A stretch of DNA of 64,000 nt from positions 248,001 to 312,000 of the forward strand of contig JASANH010001234.1 of the NCBI GenBank assembly GCA_030248295.1, in the 5' to 3' direction. A program made the position numbers and the translations under genes. Of the stretch, positions 21,747 to 33,744 are shown piece by piece; the first letter of the stretch is position 1; each line of letters begins with the position of its first letter. The stretch is from Mesodorylaimus sp. YZB2_4. Lineage: Eukaryota > Nematoda > Enoplea > Dorylaimida > Dorylaimidae. The notes beneath the pieces are model-generated. The model was not told the origin of the DNA, searched no databases, and saw only the letters and a program-made list of their open reading frames with translations.

Positions 21747-24144
21747 TCACTTTGACTCGTCAAAGTCCCCTTCCGTTTTCTGAACACACATGCCGTTCTC
21801 GTTTGAGCAGCATTTATACTTGGCCGACGGAGTCCAGGCCGCCTTGCCGTTGGTGCCTGTATGCTGCTTCCACTGCAACCACTCGATATCGTTCAAGTAC
21901 CAGTTTCCATTCCCGCATTCAAAATCTTTCACTGGTAGCCATTCCCATTTCTTGCAACAACGATACTTTGGTTTGAGGTAATAGGCTTCTCGCCTTGGCT
22001 TGATAACTCCCATTCGGTACTTGGTTTGGGTTTCAAATCGATTCCATTGATTCCGCACAGTTTCTTCGTACGCCACTTGGCCCATGACATCCGCATCCAC
22101 ACTTTCATTGAAGCTGTCCCACGAAATCCCATTTATATACCATTCTGGACCATCGCATTCTATACTTTCAGTCACCTCAATCAGAACATGGCGTCCACTC
22201 GAATATCGATCGACCTTATGCGGGAATTGCAACTTGGGTCCTGACTTGAGGCCTAGGTTACCCTTCATCTGGCACTCACCACCTGCCCGAGGACAGCAGT
22301 TGTAACTAGCCAATACTTTGACAATACCTTCGTCCGACTTGTTCTCAACATTATTCCACTTGACTGAATTCACGTACCAAGCACCATCGCCGCAGTCGAT
22401 ATCACTGAATGCCAGACTGTCCCACGGAACCCATAGCTTGGTCGACACACCTCGTTTGGCATCGGCACGGGTCAGCTTAGTGACGCAAGTGGTGGTCGTA
22501 GAGGCACGGACTTCCTTTTTTAGCTTGCTGATAAAAGTGTCGGGATCTTGAGTGGCTGAGATGTTGGCATTGAAAAACTCCAATGTCTCGGGCTGATTGT
22601 AAGTTTGGGCTGAGATTGGGAAAGCCAAATTGCTTTTTAGTGACTGGATTTCTTGACTTATGGATCGATTGAGTTCTTGCAAGGCGTTCGTGATGGCTTC
22701 GTTGAATTCCTGTTGCTGCATGTCCCTGAGTACTTGATCCGGTGACTGTTGCATTTTCTGAGACTGCTCTTGATTGGGCTCATTTAGAAAACTGGACCCG
22801 TTCGAGTGCTCGTTGTCTGCCCATTCCACCACACCCAATTCGTACGTTCGATAATATCGGGCGGTTGTGAGTCGTTTTTTGATTCGACTGAAGATCAGTT
22901 GCTGATTCAACCCCGTTTTGGTCATCTTAGCTACGTGTAGACCTCTCGGAGCGATAGTCGATCCTTCTTGCCCCCATTCGATACCGTCCATGCTTTGCTG
23001 GTTCAGTTGTTGCAGCTGTTCTTCGAAGGACACGTTTTTGATGGACCAATCTTGCAGTTTTTCCATTGACGAATTCTATTGCTGATGATACCCCCAGGAG
23101 GTCGCACAAGGCATTTGAACACCCTTCTTTGGCCTCAACGGAATTCGAAACTGTTAAAATCGCTCGATTTCCTTGATCTTTTATCTTAAATAATTTGCTC
23201 AACATTGGTTTGACTTCGCTGGCTAATAATCGTTGTTCTGGGGGTATACCATATTTGGACAATTTTGTTAGGGCATCATTGAAAGGCACTAGATGGAAAC
23301 GGGAAGTGGCAGTATCCAAAATTTTATGGACGAATTGTTCTCCGAAATCTTCATTTTCGATTTCATAGACCTCCTCGATGTGTAAGTGGGATTTGACACT
23401 TTCAGAAAGTCTGGTCAGTTGTCGACGCAGAACATATTTTTCTTCGTTTTTCTGTCCGAATAGTTCATCGATTAGTCCTAATGTCTGAAGTTGACCCATA
23501 CTGATTCTCAAGGTGTTCATTTTTTCTTGTTTCCCAGTAGCTGATAGTTCGCATTCGAAATGCAGCGGGTCCTGGGATTGCAATAGCCTCTTTCGTAGCA
23601 AGTGCCTCTTCCTGTGATTTTGATTGTAGGGAAATTTGAGCAGGAAAGGACTTCGACGTAGATCGTAGACACTGCCTCGAATGTCGTAGCTGGTGTCATC
23701 CACGTAGAACTGGACAGTGCATGTGAATTGGACCAGTGGCAGTGGGAGAATGTTCGTGGTGTGTAGGTTGGGGTATTGGAGTTTGGCGTGACGAAATAAG
23801 GCGTCTTTTTGCGATTGGTCGAAAGTTTTGACAAAAACTGAGATATGCTCGGGAGTGAAATGGAAAATATGGCCGTGGCTGTTGTTTAGTAATATTGGAT
23901 AACCGACAGAGACCCATTTTGGATTTTCATACGCACTTCGATTGCGTACTTTAAATGCTTCCAAGGTCACTGTCGAAGTGCCCAGGGAGTATTCAGTGAC
24001 CAAATCAGGTACGTCGAATTGGATGTCGTCATCACTGGACTGAGACGGCATACTTCTCGGCTTTCGTCCGAACCAGTCCGTCCAAGAACTGGTGGTTATG
24101 GTGAAGGTGATAAGAACGAGGAGGAGGGTTAGGGGTGATATCAT
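21747..24144 (-). CDS. Large secreted protein with three WY-type repeats; two frames separated by an apparent frameshift
   Basis: The first frame (24144 to about 23060) begins with a signal peptide (MISPLTLLLVLITFTI) and includes NPKWVSVGYPILLNN, HIFHFTPEHISVFVKTF and LPLVQFTCTVQF. The second frame (about 23066-21747) continues with LQDWSIKNVSFEEQLQQLNQ and LIFSRIKKRL, a Gln-rich stretch, then three repeats sharing CxGxxWYxNxIxW: CGDGAWYVNSVKW, CDGPEWYINGISW and CGNGNWYLNDIEW, with CC pairs between them. The frames switch over the sequence GGAAAAACTG, and skipping one A restores continuity. The only phase-0 GT...AG pair at the switch would leave a 16-nt intron, too short for splicing. A 64-nt intron with a weak GTTGAG donor is a less likely alternative. 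The product is extracellular by its signal peptide. I recognise no named domain and do not assign a function. Confidence 0.6.
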
Positions 24145-25012
24145 GGCCGGGTAAAGAGAAGGCTAGCACTGTTCGTCTACGCACCCAGACGAGTGTTAGA
24201 AGCAGGGATAAAGGGAGCAGCTTCTTGTGCTTTGCAGGAAGGAAAAAGCAGCTGTTTTGACTGAATCCATTCTACCAAGACCAGCACGCCAAGCTGATTA
24301 ATTGTGGGGCCTGCTGTTGGACTACATGAAGGAAACATCTGGCCGCAGAGTTGTTGGCAAGTTGCTCAGTGAATATTGTAACTTTGTATGCCATTTTGTA
24401 TGCCTTGTGAAGACGATGTTTTGGCTCGTTGACTTCTTTTACGAGCAATTATAATCCCTTCGAGTAATCTTACTTGAGTTTATACACTTGAAGACCCAAC
24501 TTCTTTTACTGTATGCTTGTCATACGCGCATTTGCTCAAATTACAACCATGGAATCGAGCCAGCCGAGGGTAGCCTACGGGTAGAGTGGAGCATGAGCTA
24601 GAGAGAGTGTGTCTGGGATAGGCATGATAATTGACAGGACTACCAAGTGGTTTGGGTTCTCAAAAAGGCCGCATGCAAATTACTTGCTAGTTGGTTCACC
24701 TTCTTGAACCTCTCCCTCTTATTGCTCCCTTTGTGACCTCACTCCCTTCCCTAGCTGTGGGTAGAAATACCAAGGCGCGCGGCTCGAATTATTGCTGCGA
24801 GGTCCCCTTTACTACGGACACTTGCCCCAAAAATAGCTTTCCGACTTGCCAAACTGGAAGCCGGACTTGCAGGCCCGGACCAAGGGCCTTATCGGAGGAA
24901 GACCGCCATGGGGTCTATGGTACTCTGTGGTCACGGGTACTTTACCGAAACTAAAAAGTCTGTGCGTATTGAAGTCACCGTCAAAAAACATACGGGCATA
25001 GTGGCCATATAG

Positions 25013-25776
25013 GCAAAATGCTAGGCCATATTGTGGGGCCGTGGTCTGCATGTCACAAATCTCATTCCCTAGCAGCCGCGGTGGTGCAGTATGGCCTTGA
25101 TCAGACACGAAATATTTCATGGCACTCACAAAACTTAGTTGCTCAAAAGGCACCCGCGTGCGTGTTCACCAAGTAAAACCTTGCTTGAGAAAAAAGCTCA
25201 GACATATTGCTGTTTTTTGTTCACTGGCTCCAAGTTACATCGGGCAACGATTTCTGATTTCGGGCAACTAATACGCGGCAACAATGACGAGGGAATGAGA
25301 ACATTTTTGCTTTAAAATTTTTGTGGCCTGAAGCCCGTTGTTGCCTTTACTGTAGCTGGCGAGCAGTCAAACCTTTTAAGCAGGGCTGTGCGGGGACCAG
25401 CATACACAGCAGCGACCCTCTGCGTGTCTCCACTAGGAGCACCTCCACGCGAGGGCATCCTGGACAGGACACCGACTTCCTCAGACGATGGCGGGTCGGC
25501 TTTGAACCCTGTCGGTTTTCGACAGCCGAGACTGTCCACTCAGAGCACCTCGACGGTGCCGGACGAGTCACCCACAGCCTATAGTGCAAGGTCGGCGAGG
25601 GTTTGTGGTTCGCAAACCGACCTCCATCACCGGGGATCGAACCCGGGACAAGTCCACCCACTCCCTCCCAAGCAATACGGAGAGACGAATGCCGAATGCC
25701 GACGCCTGCACCACCGCGGCCGCTAGGGAATGAGAACATGCAGACCACGGCCCCACAATATGGCCTAGCATTTTGC
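25013..25776. repeat. Long inverted repeat with about 75-bp arms around a SINE-bearing centre
   Basis: The left arm (25013-25089) starts GCAAAATGCTAGGCC and ends GCGGTGGTGCAG. The right arm (25706-25776) starts CTGCACCACCGCGG and ends GGCCTAGCATTTTGC, the reverse complement with few mismatches. The centre (25090-25705) carries a SINE family A copy. Confidence 0.75.
25370..25725 (-). repeat. SINE family A
   Basis: tRNA-like head on the minus strand: GGTGGTGCAG (A-box region) and GGTTCGATCCCCGGTGATGG (B-box). Shared body motifs are CTAGGAGCACCTCCACG and GACGATGGCGGGT. Other copies lie near 26.4, 33.8, 52.4, 56.7, 57.8 and 62.9 kb. Confidence 0.7.
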
Positions 25777-26389
25777 TGTTTACTCTTAACGTCGTTGCTC
25801 AGACACTGCCTGCTGCGCTGGCTTGCGCGCTATGCGATCAGCGTAAAAATTTGCCCCACTTCGAAATTTTTGAAAAAAATCGGTTAAAGTGAGGCTGTGA
25901 TGAAGATGGTTTTGTCACTGTATGATACACGTTCCCCATTGGCATTGCTATTCATTGTCTGTTTCCCTTTCATATATGAAATAGTGTGCAATGTTTTTGT
26001 CTGTTTCGTGTCATATTTTGATTCATGCCGACAGAGTCATACCAGCAAAAATTTTAATCGCTATAATTAGTTTGGGTTGTCGAACCTCCCCCTTTCGCTT
26101 CTGTCACATTTCGGCCCTGCTTTTAGTCGGTTATACCCGTATAAATATCAGCTGCTTCATAATCTGATGATGTGCTCACCTGGTGACAGCTTTTGGAATT
26201 GTTCAGGGGCTACTTTGCTGATCTAAGCGCTTATATTTTGCTTCTGTAGGCCTTTATAGGACCACACTACTGCACTAGGGATGGGGTCACGATGGTAGAT
26301 CAATGAACGTGTTCATAGTCGCCGCGTCACCAAACGTGTGTACGCGCGGTACGGTCAAGTGGCACGTGACCATGGACATCGACTTCCTG

Positions 26390-26600
26390 GGACGATGGCG
26401 GGTGAGCTGTGACCCCGGTTGGTGCTGGACAGCCGAGACTTCTACTCGTTTGGCTTGCGTCACTTTACTCGGAGCACCTCGACAGTGGTGACCCACCTAC
26501 AGCGATGGTTTGTGGTTCGCAAACCGACCTCCATCACCGGGGATCGAGCCCGGGACGAGTCCAGCCGAATGCTGAACCGCTGCACCACAGGCCGCGCTAA
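26390..26600 (-). repeat. SINE family A
   Basis: Has GACGATGGCGGGTGAGCTG, TTCGCAAACCGACCTCCATC and GGGGATCGAGCCCGGG in the family order. Imperfect direct repeats containing TCACCAAACG and GGTACGGTCAAGTG flank it near 26327 and 26630. Confidence 0.65.
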
Positions 26601-27623
26601 AGAACTATCACATTTTCATGGTCATCACATCACCAAACGCAAGGTACGGTCAAGTGACTGACCATGGGCGTAGAATAACATTGACGCACTCTTGTTCGAT
26701 TCAGGAATGACTCGTCAAATCCCTGGGCGGGCAGTCATGTTTTGCCATCTTCATATTATCTCCCATGTGTTGCTTTTCTATCAGGATCGCGTGGCGTACT
26801 GTCGTGCGACGATTTGTGATGACTAGCGGACAGATTCGTGTCTTATCACAACATCTCATGGGTGATACGTTTTTTGTTGACGTAGCAGACCCTTCCGCCC
26901 GGCAACCTTCGAACAAGTACACGCAAGTACACTTGCACTATCGAACTCGAGCGGCAAACCTTGCACCCGACTTAAACTGGAATTAGTGACACCCGAAACT
27001 CACGCCATTCTATCTATGTACACATTAGACGAATGAGGAAACCTGTTTTCCACGAGGCCGAGGCTGTTTTTCGTGAGTTGCATTGATGAACTCGTGCCAA
27101 CTCGCGCCAAAGGTCGCGTATATTCGCTAGAAGTTTTGAGAATTTCATGAGATTGCATCATTGGTTTTCTCAATCAACTACTGATAAGGCCATTGATAAA
27201 GACATAATGGAGGCCCGGATACGACGAGGGGGGGCGTAAAATGTTTATACACCTCGTGATGATCAAAGTACTTAGCGGCTATGAAACCTCAAGACTCGGC
27301 GACTTGGTGAGCATGCAGATAGCACATTGAAATAGCTGTCTTTTTTTTGCCTTCCCAATTTTCAGACGTCAGACAAGAAAATGTAAACGTGCGAGATAAG
27401 AAAGAAAATTTGGCAAATATGTACATTCGGATGATGAGCCCGCGCAGTGACAACTGACTCGGTTGCTCCGCTTTAGGTCCGTCCCTTATCGTAGTCAACC
27501 CTAAAACCGGCTCGACACACACTCGTGCGCCCACGTTCTCTCGCTTCCCAACCATTTCGAAAGACGTCATCTTCAAAGTCGAGGTGCACTTTCGAAAATT
27601 TCTAATATCTCAAAGAGAAAAAC

Positions 27624-30600
27624 ATGAATTTTCCTGCAACTGGAGGAATTTCAGATGATGCCCAGTTTTTCTTCGAAGATTATAACTTCTATCAATCTTA
27701 TATTAATGGACAAAGGCAACAGTCGCCTCAAGTGATTAACCAGATGGCCCCATCCGTCCAACACTCACTGGCTAGCAGCCACGCGCCCACGTCCCCTCAA
27801 CAGGATGTACTACTGGGGAGTGCTAGCACCGGACCAGTGGTCAATGCGGTCGAGAGCACGAACGAGTTCGAATTCTCAACATTGATTGGCAATGCAATGG
27901 GTCAGCAGGACACAAACAATAATCACACGGGCTATGATGGGGTCCATTTCGATACGGGCAATCAACACGGGCATCACAATGGTCTCTCGACAGAGCACGA
28001 TCAGGGTCGTCAGAGATCGCGCTCTAGCAGCACAATGAGTGAAGAGAAGAAAAAAACTTCGCCCAAATCCTCATCGTCCAATAAAGTCTGTCGCGTTTGT
28101 GGCGATAAAGCCTTGGGATACAATTTCAATGTGGTGACTTGCGAGTCGTGCAAAGCATTTTTTAGGAGAAATGCATTGAAGAAGAAGGTAAGCATTGGCC
28201 AAGGTCCAAAATGTGGGGTTGGAGTTTCGATGCTATACTTGTTTCGAGGTGAGACGAGTGAGGAGGCAGGTTTTTGAAGCGCGTGACAGCAAAGGTGAAA
28301 TAATTAGGTGCAAAATGTCTTTTCGTTCAGTCAGAAAAGGAGGAGGTGCTAGTTTGAAATGGCCTCGGGGCACCTCATATCTTTGTTCCGGTTACCAATC
28401 AGCTCTGACTGCGAGGCCCTTCTTATTTCCCCGAGCTCTTTGCGCATGATATCCAAAGGTGCATGTAAGAAAAGACTGCACTTCAAGAATAGATGGAGAG
28501 GGAAATCGTGGTTTATGGGCTTCCTTCAGCCTGGAAGTCTCAGCATTCAGACCCGAGTCAGCAGACGTTAGTAAAATTAGCCTGGTCGGACTATCTCTTT
28601 GGCTCGTGACGTTAGTGTCCATAAAGTCAGTGCGAGTCATAAAAAATGTTTAGTACACACTTATCGAATGGGTCCTAATGTGTATTGGCTTCTGTAACCA
28701 GGCAAACGTCAAGTAGGTACTCTCCAATTTTAGAAACTTCAATGCCCTTTCCAAAATCGTTGTACGATTACAGTTTCGTCGCGCAGGTACTGTCAGAAGT
28801 GCAGGTTGCGAAAATGCTTCGAGGTATGTACAGATGTCAAAATGTTCCCCACCCCTACCTGACATCTCATATTCCCCAGGTGGGCATGAAAGCCGAGTAC
28901 ATAATGACAGAAGAGCAGAGAGCACAAAAGAGGCAACGCCTTTTGGAACGGGAGTCATCGGAGGGCAATGGTGGAGTGCCACCGACACCAGGCTCGGTAC
29001 AATTTTTGGATGATGGCTTCTTCTCGTATGACAATTATGAAACCAGGAATCGTTATGATAGTGTGAGCAGTGCGCACGATATCAAGCCAGTGTTGCCTTC
29101 TTCGAAATCGAGTAGTGCCTCGTCGTCGACCTATCAACACGAGAGTTCCGTGCCTGTCAACTCATCGAGGTAAGTCTGGTGTGTTGGAGTGAGGAGGTGG
29201 TGAGGGGAAACGGCAGAAGAGAAAGTGAGCTTGGGGAATAGCACAGAACCATGATGGATACAGTACACCTAGCCAGTCCCCTGCTCCTGTGTTATCTATC
29301 TTGCCTTCAGCATGAACTCGCCGATCGACGTCGCGGCTTGGGTCAATGAAATTCCAGCACATCAGCCCATCACTATGACCTCTACGATCGAGCCAGCTGC
29401 ACTTTCTAGTACAATATCGGCGGCTTTGGAAAACGATGATGATATGATAACTATCCGTATCCCCAAGTCGGCCTTGCTGGGTATCATCTTCAATAACAAC
29501 AATGATAAGACTCAGCAGATGACAGCATTGGCTCAGGCAGTCGTAGCCTCAGCCACTTCTTCGGCCTCCACTTCATCGACAGGATGCGCAGCCATGGTTG
29601 GTGGCCGGACAGCGTCTTGCATTTGTCCGTGCACTTGCGGCTATGCTCAGGCCAGCAATCAGCATCAGCAGCAGAACCCTGTGCAAGGAGAAAAGCAGTC
29701 GATGGACCCTTCCAGTTCTTACGCCATGGACATTGATCAGATGTATGGTGCATTGACTGCCGAGAGTCAGATGGCCTACTCGAGTATGGGCGATCACATG
29801 AACTTCTCCCTGTTCCCCATCCAGGAAGAGCAGAGTCCAGTTGATCAAGTGGTGGACACTAATCAGCTGTCCCTGTCTGGTTTGTCAGTCAATGATAACA
29901 CGGACATGAGCATGGCTTTGTGCCCCGTCACCAATGACCAAGATGATGCTGGATTCTCGGCTGCTCCTGTACGATCCACGGCATCGATGGAATTCGATTT
30001 GGATATCTTGCAGACCATCACGCAAGCCTTCGATGTGGATTGGCAACTGCCCTTGCCGTTCCCTAATTTTGTTGATTTCAACTCCAAGTACGCAAAATTA
30101 GATGAGTTGCTGATGGCTAACGAGGAATGGAATCAGCATCCGAGGACAGTATGCCCATTGAAGGGATCGTCTGCTGCCGATATCAGTACTCAAGACTTTT
30201 TCAATTTGGTAAGTTCATTCATAAAAATTTGTGTGTTCTGCCCGAATGAAAAACCGACTGCTTTCTCCACTTGGAACCTTCAACAAAAACACCTTAATTT
30301 GGGACATATTTTGCGTCAGGGCTCAAGTGATCCAGTGTCCAGCGGTTCAGTGTGTGCCTCTAGACCAGCAATCCTGGCGGTGAGGGTTCGAATCCCACTC
30401 AAGGCTCAAGTTTTTGTTTCTTGATTGAAAATGACATATGCAGCTTCTTTCTATTCTATCTTGACAGCATAAGCCTTTCACTTTCTTATCGAAAAACCCT
30501 TGAATTATTGAGCTACGATGCTTCCCCCTGTTTACTCTGGCAGCATGGCGTTACAGTAGACAAAACTTTATCTAGTTTTTGGAATTTTTAGATCCACTAC

Positions 30601-31562
30601 GCTCTGCGCTGCATTATCAGACAGCATCGGCGCTTGAGCGCTTTTAAAAGTTTAGCATTGGAAGATCAACAAGCTCTTATCAAAGGTAAGACTATGAAAT
30701 CTGTGGGCGGTGGTGGGGGAACACGATCAGGCCACCATGTTTGCATGCTATGCGGAAAGAACCAGGGTGCGGATGGCAGCCCCTGGGAACGCTCCAGGCA
30801 CGAGTGGCAGGGAGAAGACACTGACGAGGGGGTACTGTAACTCGCATCCCAAGCGTCCTCCACTCAGCGAACAGATCTAAAGGCAGGCCTGCAGCACGTC
30901 AGGTTCCGATGATGCTCGTACTCCCAATGCTTTCTATTCCATTCAGCCTGTGTTCGTGAGATGGTGACCCTTCGATCGATTATGAAATACGATACAAAGA
31001 CCAATCACGTCCAGGTGCAGTATCCGGGTCGTGAATATATCACACTCGAACTGGCCAAGCGTATTCGAGGAGGCGTTTATAATGAATATAAAATGCAAGT
31101 TGCCCTGTTCGATATGCTCTTTGCAATTCACCATTCACCACCTCGCTTTAGGCTCGTCACAAATTTCCCTGAAAAATGGCGTCGCAACGAAGCCTTGATG
31201 CTTATTCTCAGCGCCCTAATCCTCTTCAATCCCGATCATCCGCGGGTGCACAATAAAGCTGCAGTCGAAGCTGTCCGCGATTCCTATCGCCAATTACTCA
31301 AGGAGTAAGGATATTCTTAAATTTAAATTTGGCGCATTCAAAATAAGCGCCAAATTCAAAATCGATGTTGCTGACTGCCTTTTTTTGTTTCAGTTATATA
31401 GAAAGCTCATATGGTCCAGAAGAGGTCGACCAAGCTTACGATTACTTGTTGGAACTCGTGGGTCAGTTGAGTATATGGGTGGAGAATTACTCTATCAGAG
31501 TCGTATTTGAGTTGGATAGCACTATGGAGCCTATGCTCGTAGAGATATTTGATTTTCACTGA
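27624..31562 (+). CDS. NR1J-type (HR96/DAF-12/NHR-8-like) nuclear hormone receptor
   Basis: Seven exons: 27624-28187, 28734-28823, 28880-29169, 29311-30208, 30592-30685, 30947-31304, 31394-31562, in phase, about 820 residues. A long Gln/Ser-rich N-terminus precedes finger 1 (about 156-188, CRVCGDKALGYNFN then TCESCKAFFRRNALKKK). Finger 2 is a 90-nt exon: CPFQNRC and YCQKCRLRKCF. The hinge is VGMKAEYIMTEEQRAQKRQ. The linker has ITIRIPKSALL and a CICPCTCG motif, both matched in the other receptors. The ligand-binding domain ends in MEPMLVEIFDFH. Finger 1 is the most HR96-like of the three (ALGYNFN). Exon 30947-31304 appears to be two ancestral exons plus an exonised intron. The start is the first in-frame ATG, 12 codons before FFFEDYNFYQSY. 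Nuclear; ligand unknown. One intron carries a tRNA-like element. Confidence 0.88.
30310..30415 (+). repeat. tRNA-like element in receptor intron
   Basis: GTCCAGCGGTTCAGTG (A-box-like) is followed about 50 bp later by GGTTCGAATCCCACTC (B-box), then CAAGGCTCAAG. The ends do not form a proper acceptor stem, so this is a SINE head or tRNA pseudogene. A similar element lies at 59282-59375. Confidence 0.5.
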
Positions 31563-32183
31563 TTCTCTACCTTTTATCTATTTTGTACAGTCTTGTGGTT
31601 TGTGAATTCGCACTGAATAGTCAAAGCGAGATAATTCATTGGTGCGGGGAAGCCAGGGGCTAGCTGCCTGTGACAAAAGCAGAATAGCTGTCATTTGCTT
31701 GTAAAAACAGCTAAAATCCTGAGTGGACAGGGAAAATTGTTGGGCTTTTACACCATTCAGAAAAATGTGGAAAAATTGGTTTCACTTTTGAAGAACAAGT
31801 GAAATTAATGTTTGGCATTGGACAACTTCTGCCATAAATGAGCAGACTCTGTGATGCGGATTACATTAAGTGATAGCATGACAGGGTTAGAAAAAATGTG
31901 TCTGCACCTGCATCTATACATCGGCTAGACAGCACTTCAGCATGACGTAGCATAGAAGAGACCCCTCTGGGTCTACATAGCTGTGCTTAAAAAGTTTACG
32001 TATGGCTCGTCACTGAAATCATCAGGGGTCCAAATCACGGACCGCCCACTGAAATATCGTACAAGACAAATGAAATGGCGGCTGGAACGCAAATGAATGG
32101 AGCGATTACAGAGTGGCAGGTGTGCAGTGACTCGTAAGAAGCATTTTCTCGAATATCCAACTGGGCAGCGGTCATGTAATATC

Positions 32184-32333
32184 ATGGCATACTTTATCCG
32201 TAGCCAAGCACAATACAGCGCACTCGTGGGCTAAAGAAAACATTTTTGACAATCTTTTTTTTGCCCAGGTGGGAGTCGAACCCCTGTAAGCGTGAAAGGC
32301 AGACGCCCTAGGCGAGCGGCTTTTGTAATATCC
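32184..32333 (-). repeat. SINE family B with 9-bp target-site duplication
   Basis: The copy is flanked on both sides by TGTAATATC (32175-32183 and 32334-32342). On the minus strand it has GGGGTTCGACTCCCACC (B-box) and a tail containing GTGCTTGGCTACGG, which is shared with the copy at 58345-58520. Confidence 0.75.
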
Positions 32334-32461
32334 TCTGTCATGGACAGCACAGAAATATATATTTGATGAATCAGCGCATCTTTGCAGTCCACATCTGTGA
32401 ATTCCGTTTGCATGGTGAATAAAAGGCACAAAGCTACAAGTAAAGCCTGATAAGAAGCCAT
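32231..32461 (-). pseudogene. Small secreted protein gene interrupted by a SINE (copy 1 of the tandem duplication)
   Basis: An ATG at 32461 opens a frame with a strong signal peptide (MASYQALLVALCLLFTMQT) followed by EFTDVDCKDALIHQIYISVL. A TATATAT element on the same strand lies about 75 bp upstream. A family B SINE with a 9-bp target duplication lands in the frame after ...MTEDIT, so the present frame runs into SINE sequence and ends at 32231. Copy 2 keeps a related ATG at 33161 (MSRYPASFVALCLLFT) but stops after a few more codons and has lost the TATA. Beyond the SINE, a frame containing RCPVGYSRKCF could be the old downstream part. No family is recognised. Confidence 0.4.
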
Positions 32462-32531
32462 TGCAAAACTCGGATCACGCTGATGCCTGAATAAAGTCAC
32501 TGCCGATGGTTAAAAAGACCAGACGGCACTC

Positions 32532-32541
32532 ATATATAGCC
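32532..32541 (-). promoter_or_regulatory. TATA box of the small secreted gene, copy 1
   Basis: GGCTATATATGAG on the minus strand, about 75 bp upstream of the ATG at 32461. The aligned position in copy 2 reads GGCTTTGTCTG, so the element is lost there. Confidence 0.45.
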
Positions 32542-33744
32542 TGATCAAGCTATTATCAGCTGACGCTAATGCTTTCTTGGTAGCGTGCACAACAATACTG
32601 AAATTTTAAAAGCAGTATATTTAGATGCATTTCACATTTTAACTGTTTTTATCAAATTAAATTAGCAAGAATTCAATGCGTCTGCGTCTACATCGGCTCG
32701 ATATCAGCTCATCATGACATAACCTTTAATATAAAGGGGGCCCAGGTACCCTGGGTCTCTAGCTGTGTTTTGTCTGCGTCCACAATGAACGGTCACACAT
32801 GCACTCTCATCACTTGTATCCCTCATTACCGAAATCTCTTTTTCTGAAATCACCTGGGGTCAAAATCATGGAACGCTCAAATCACATGATGCATCCATCC
32901 ACAGTGCCTAAACAAACGCCTCGCTGTTGAAAGCGCAGATGAGGAATGCTGAGCAGGTTAGCAAGTGTTCATTATCTTCTAGAGCTTGGCCTTCTCGAAG
33001 ATCCAACTGGGCAGCAATTTAAGTGCTACCCTAACCCTAGGACTGATCGCTTGCTGAGCTGGCGTATCTTTATCTTAATCATGTGAAGGTCACGCTCATC
33101 AGGGAACGCGTATGGTGAATAAAAGGCACAAAGCTACGAATGAAGCCGGATAACGAGACATTGTTAGACGGATCACACTGATGCCTGAATTAAGTCATTA
33201 TTCTTGGCACATAAGACTAAACCGATACATCAGACAAAGCCAGATCAAGCTATTCTCTTCATCTAGATAGCTAATGCTTGCTTGTTAGTGAGCTAGAAAA
33301 TGTGTAATTTTAAAAGGAATGTAATTTTAACTAGCGACTGGTCTTTCTTTACATTTCATTCAATTGAAAATTAACACGCATTTTAGTTTAATCACAGGGA
33401 CCTGGGACTGACAGTGAGTCGTCTCGTGGAAAATACCTCCTAGTACAGAATGGCACCATCAAGGGAACTGTCCGGGTAAATTTCAGTTTGGTAGAGGGCC
33501 AAAAATAACATTTTAGCATAATCAAAGAACACATTTGGCAAGGTTTCACGCCAGTTCAACCTCTGGTCAGGCGTGGTCAGATAAAGTGGCCGTTCATAAT
33601 TGAATTTTTAGATCATTTAAATGTATTATTTGCGGGTTTTTTTATCTGAGTCAAGTGAAATGTGTCATATGATTCCTGCGTAGAATGAGACCAATCCCTT
33701 GACTTTTTTAAAAATTTTTTGTGCGCAACCCGTTTTATCTAGCC

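Larger units (their letters stand above)
24145..27623. other. Repeat-rich intergenic region upstream of the third receptor
   Basis: Contains a long inverted repeat (25013-25776) and SINE family A copies. The remaining sequence shows no supported exon. Confidence 0.45.
31890..33305. repeat. Tandem duplication, two diverged copies about 700 bp apart
   Basis: Copy 1 (about 31890-32620) and copy 2 (about 32680-33305) share, in the same order, TACATCGGCT, CAGCATGACGTA or its variant, GGGTCTNNNTAGCTGTG, ATCCAACTGGGCAGC, GAATAAAAGGCACAAAGCTAC, GATCACNCTGATGCCTGAAT and CAGATCAAGCTATT-like blocks. Copy 1 carries an extra SINE family B insertion absent from copy 2. Confidence 0.75.

Noticed and set aside
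30310..30415. Possible functional tRNA with a long variable arm
   Set aside because: The 5' and 3' ends do not pair as an acceptor stem, and a similar degenerate element occurs at 59282-59375.
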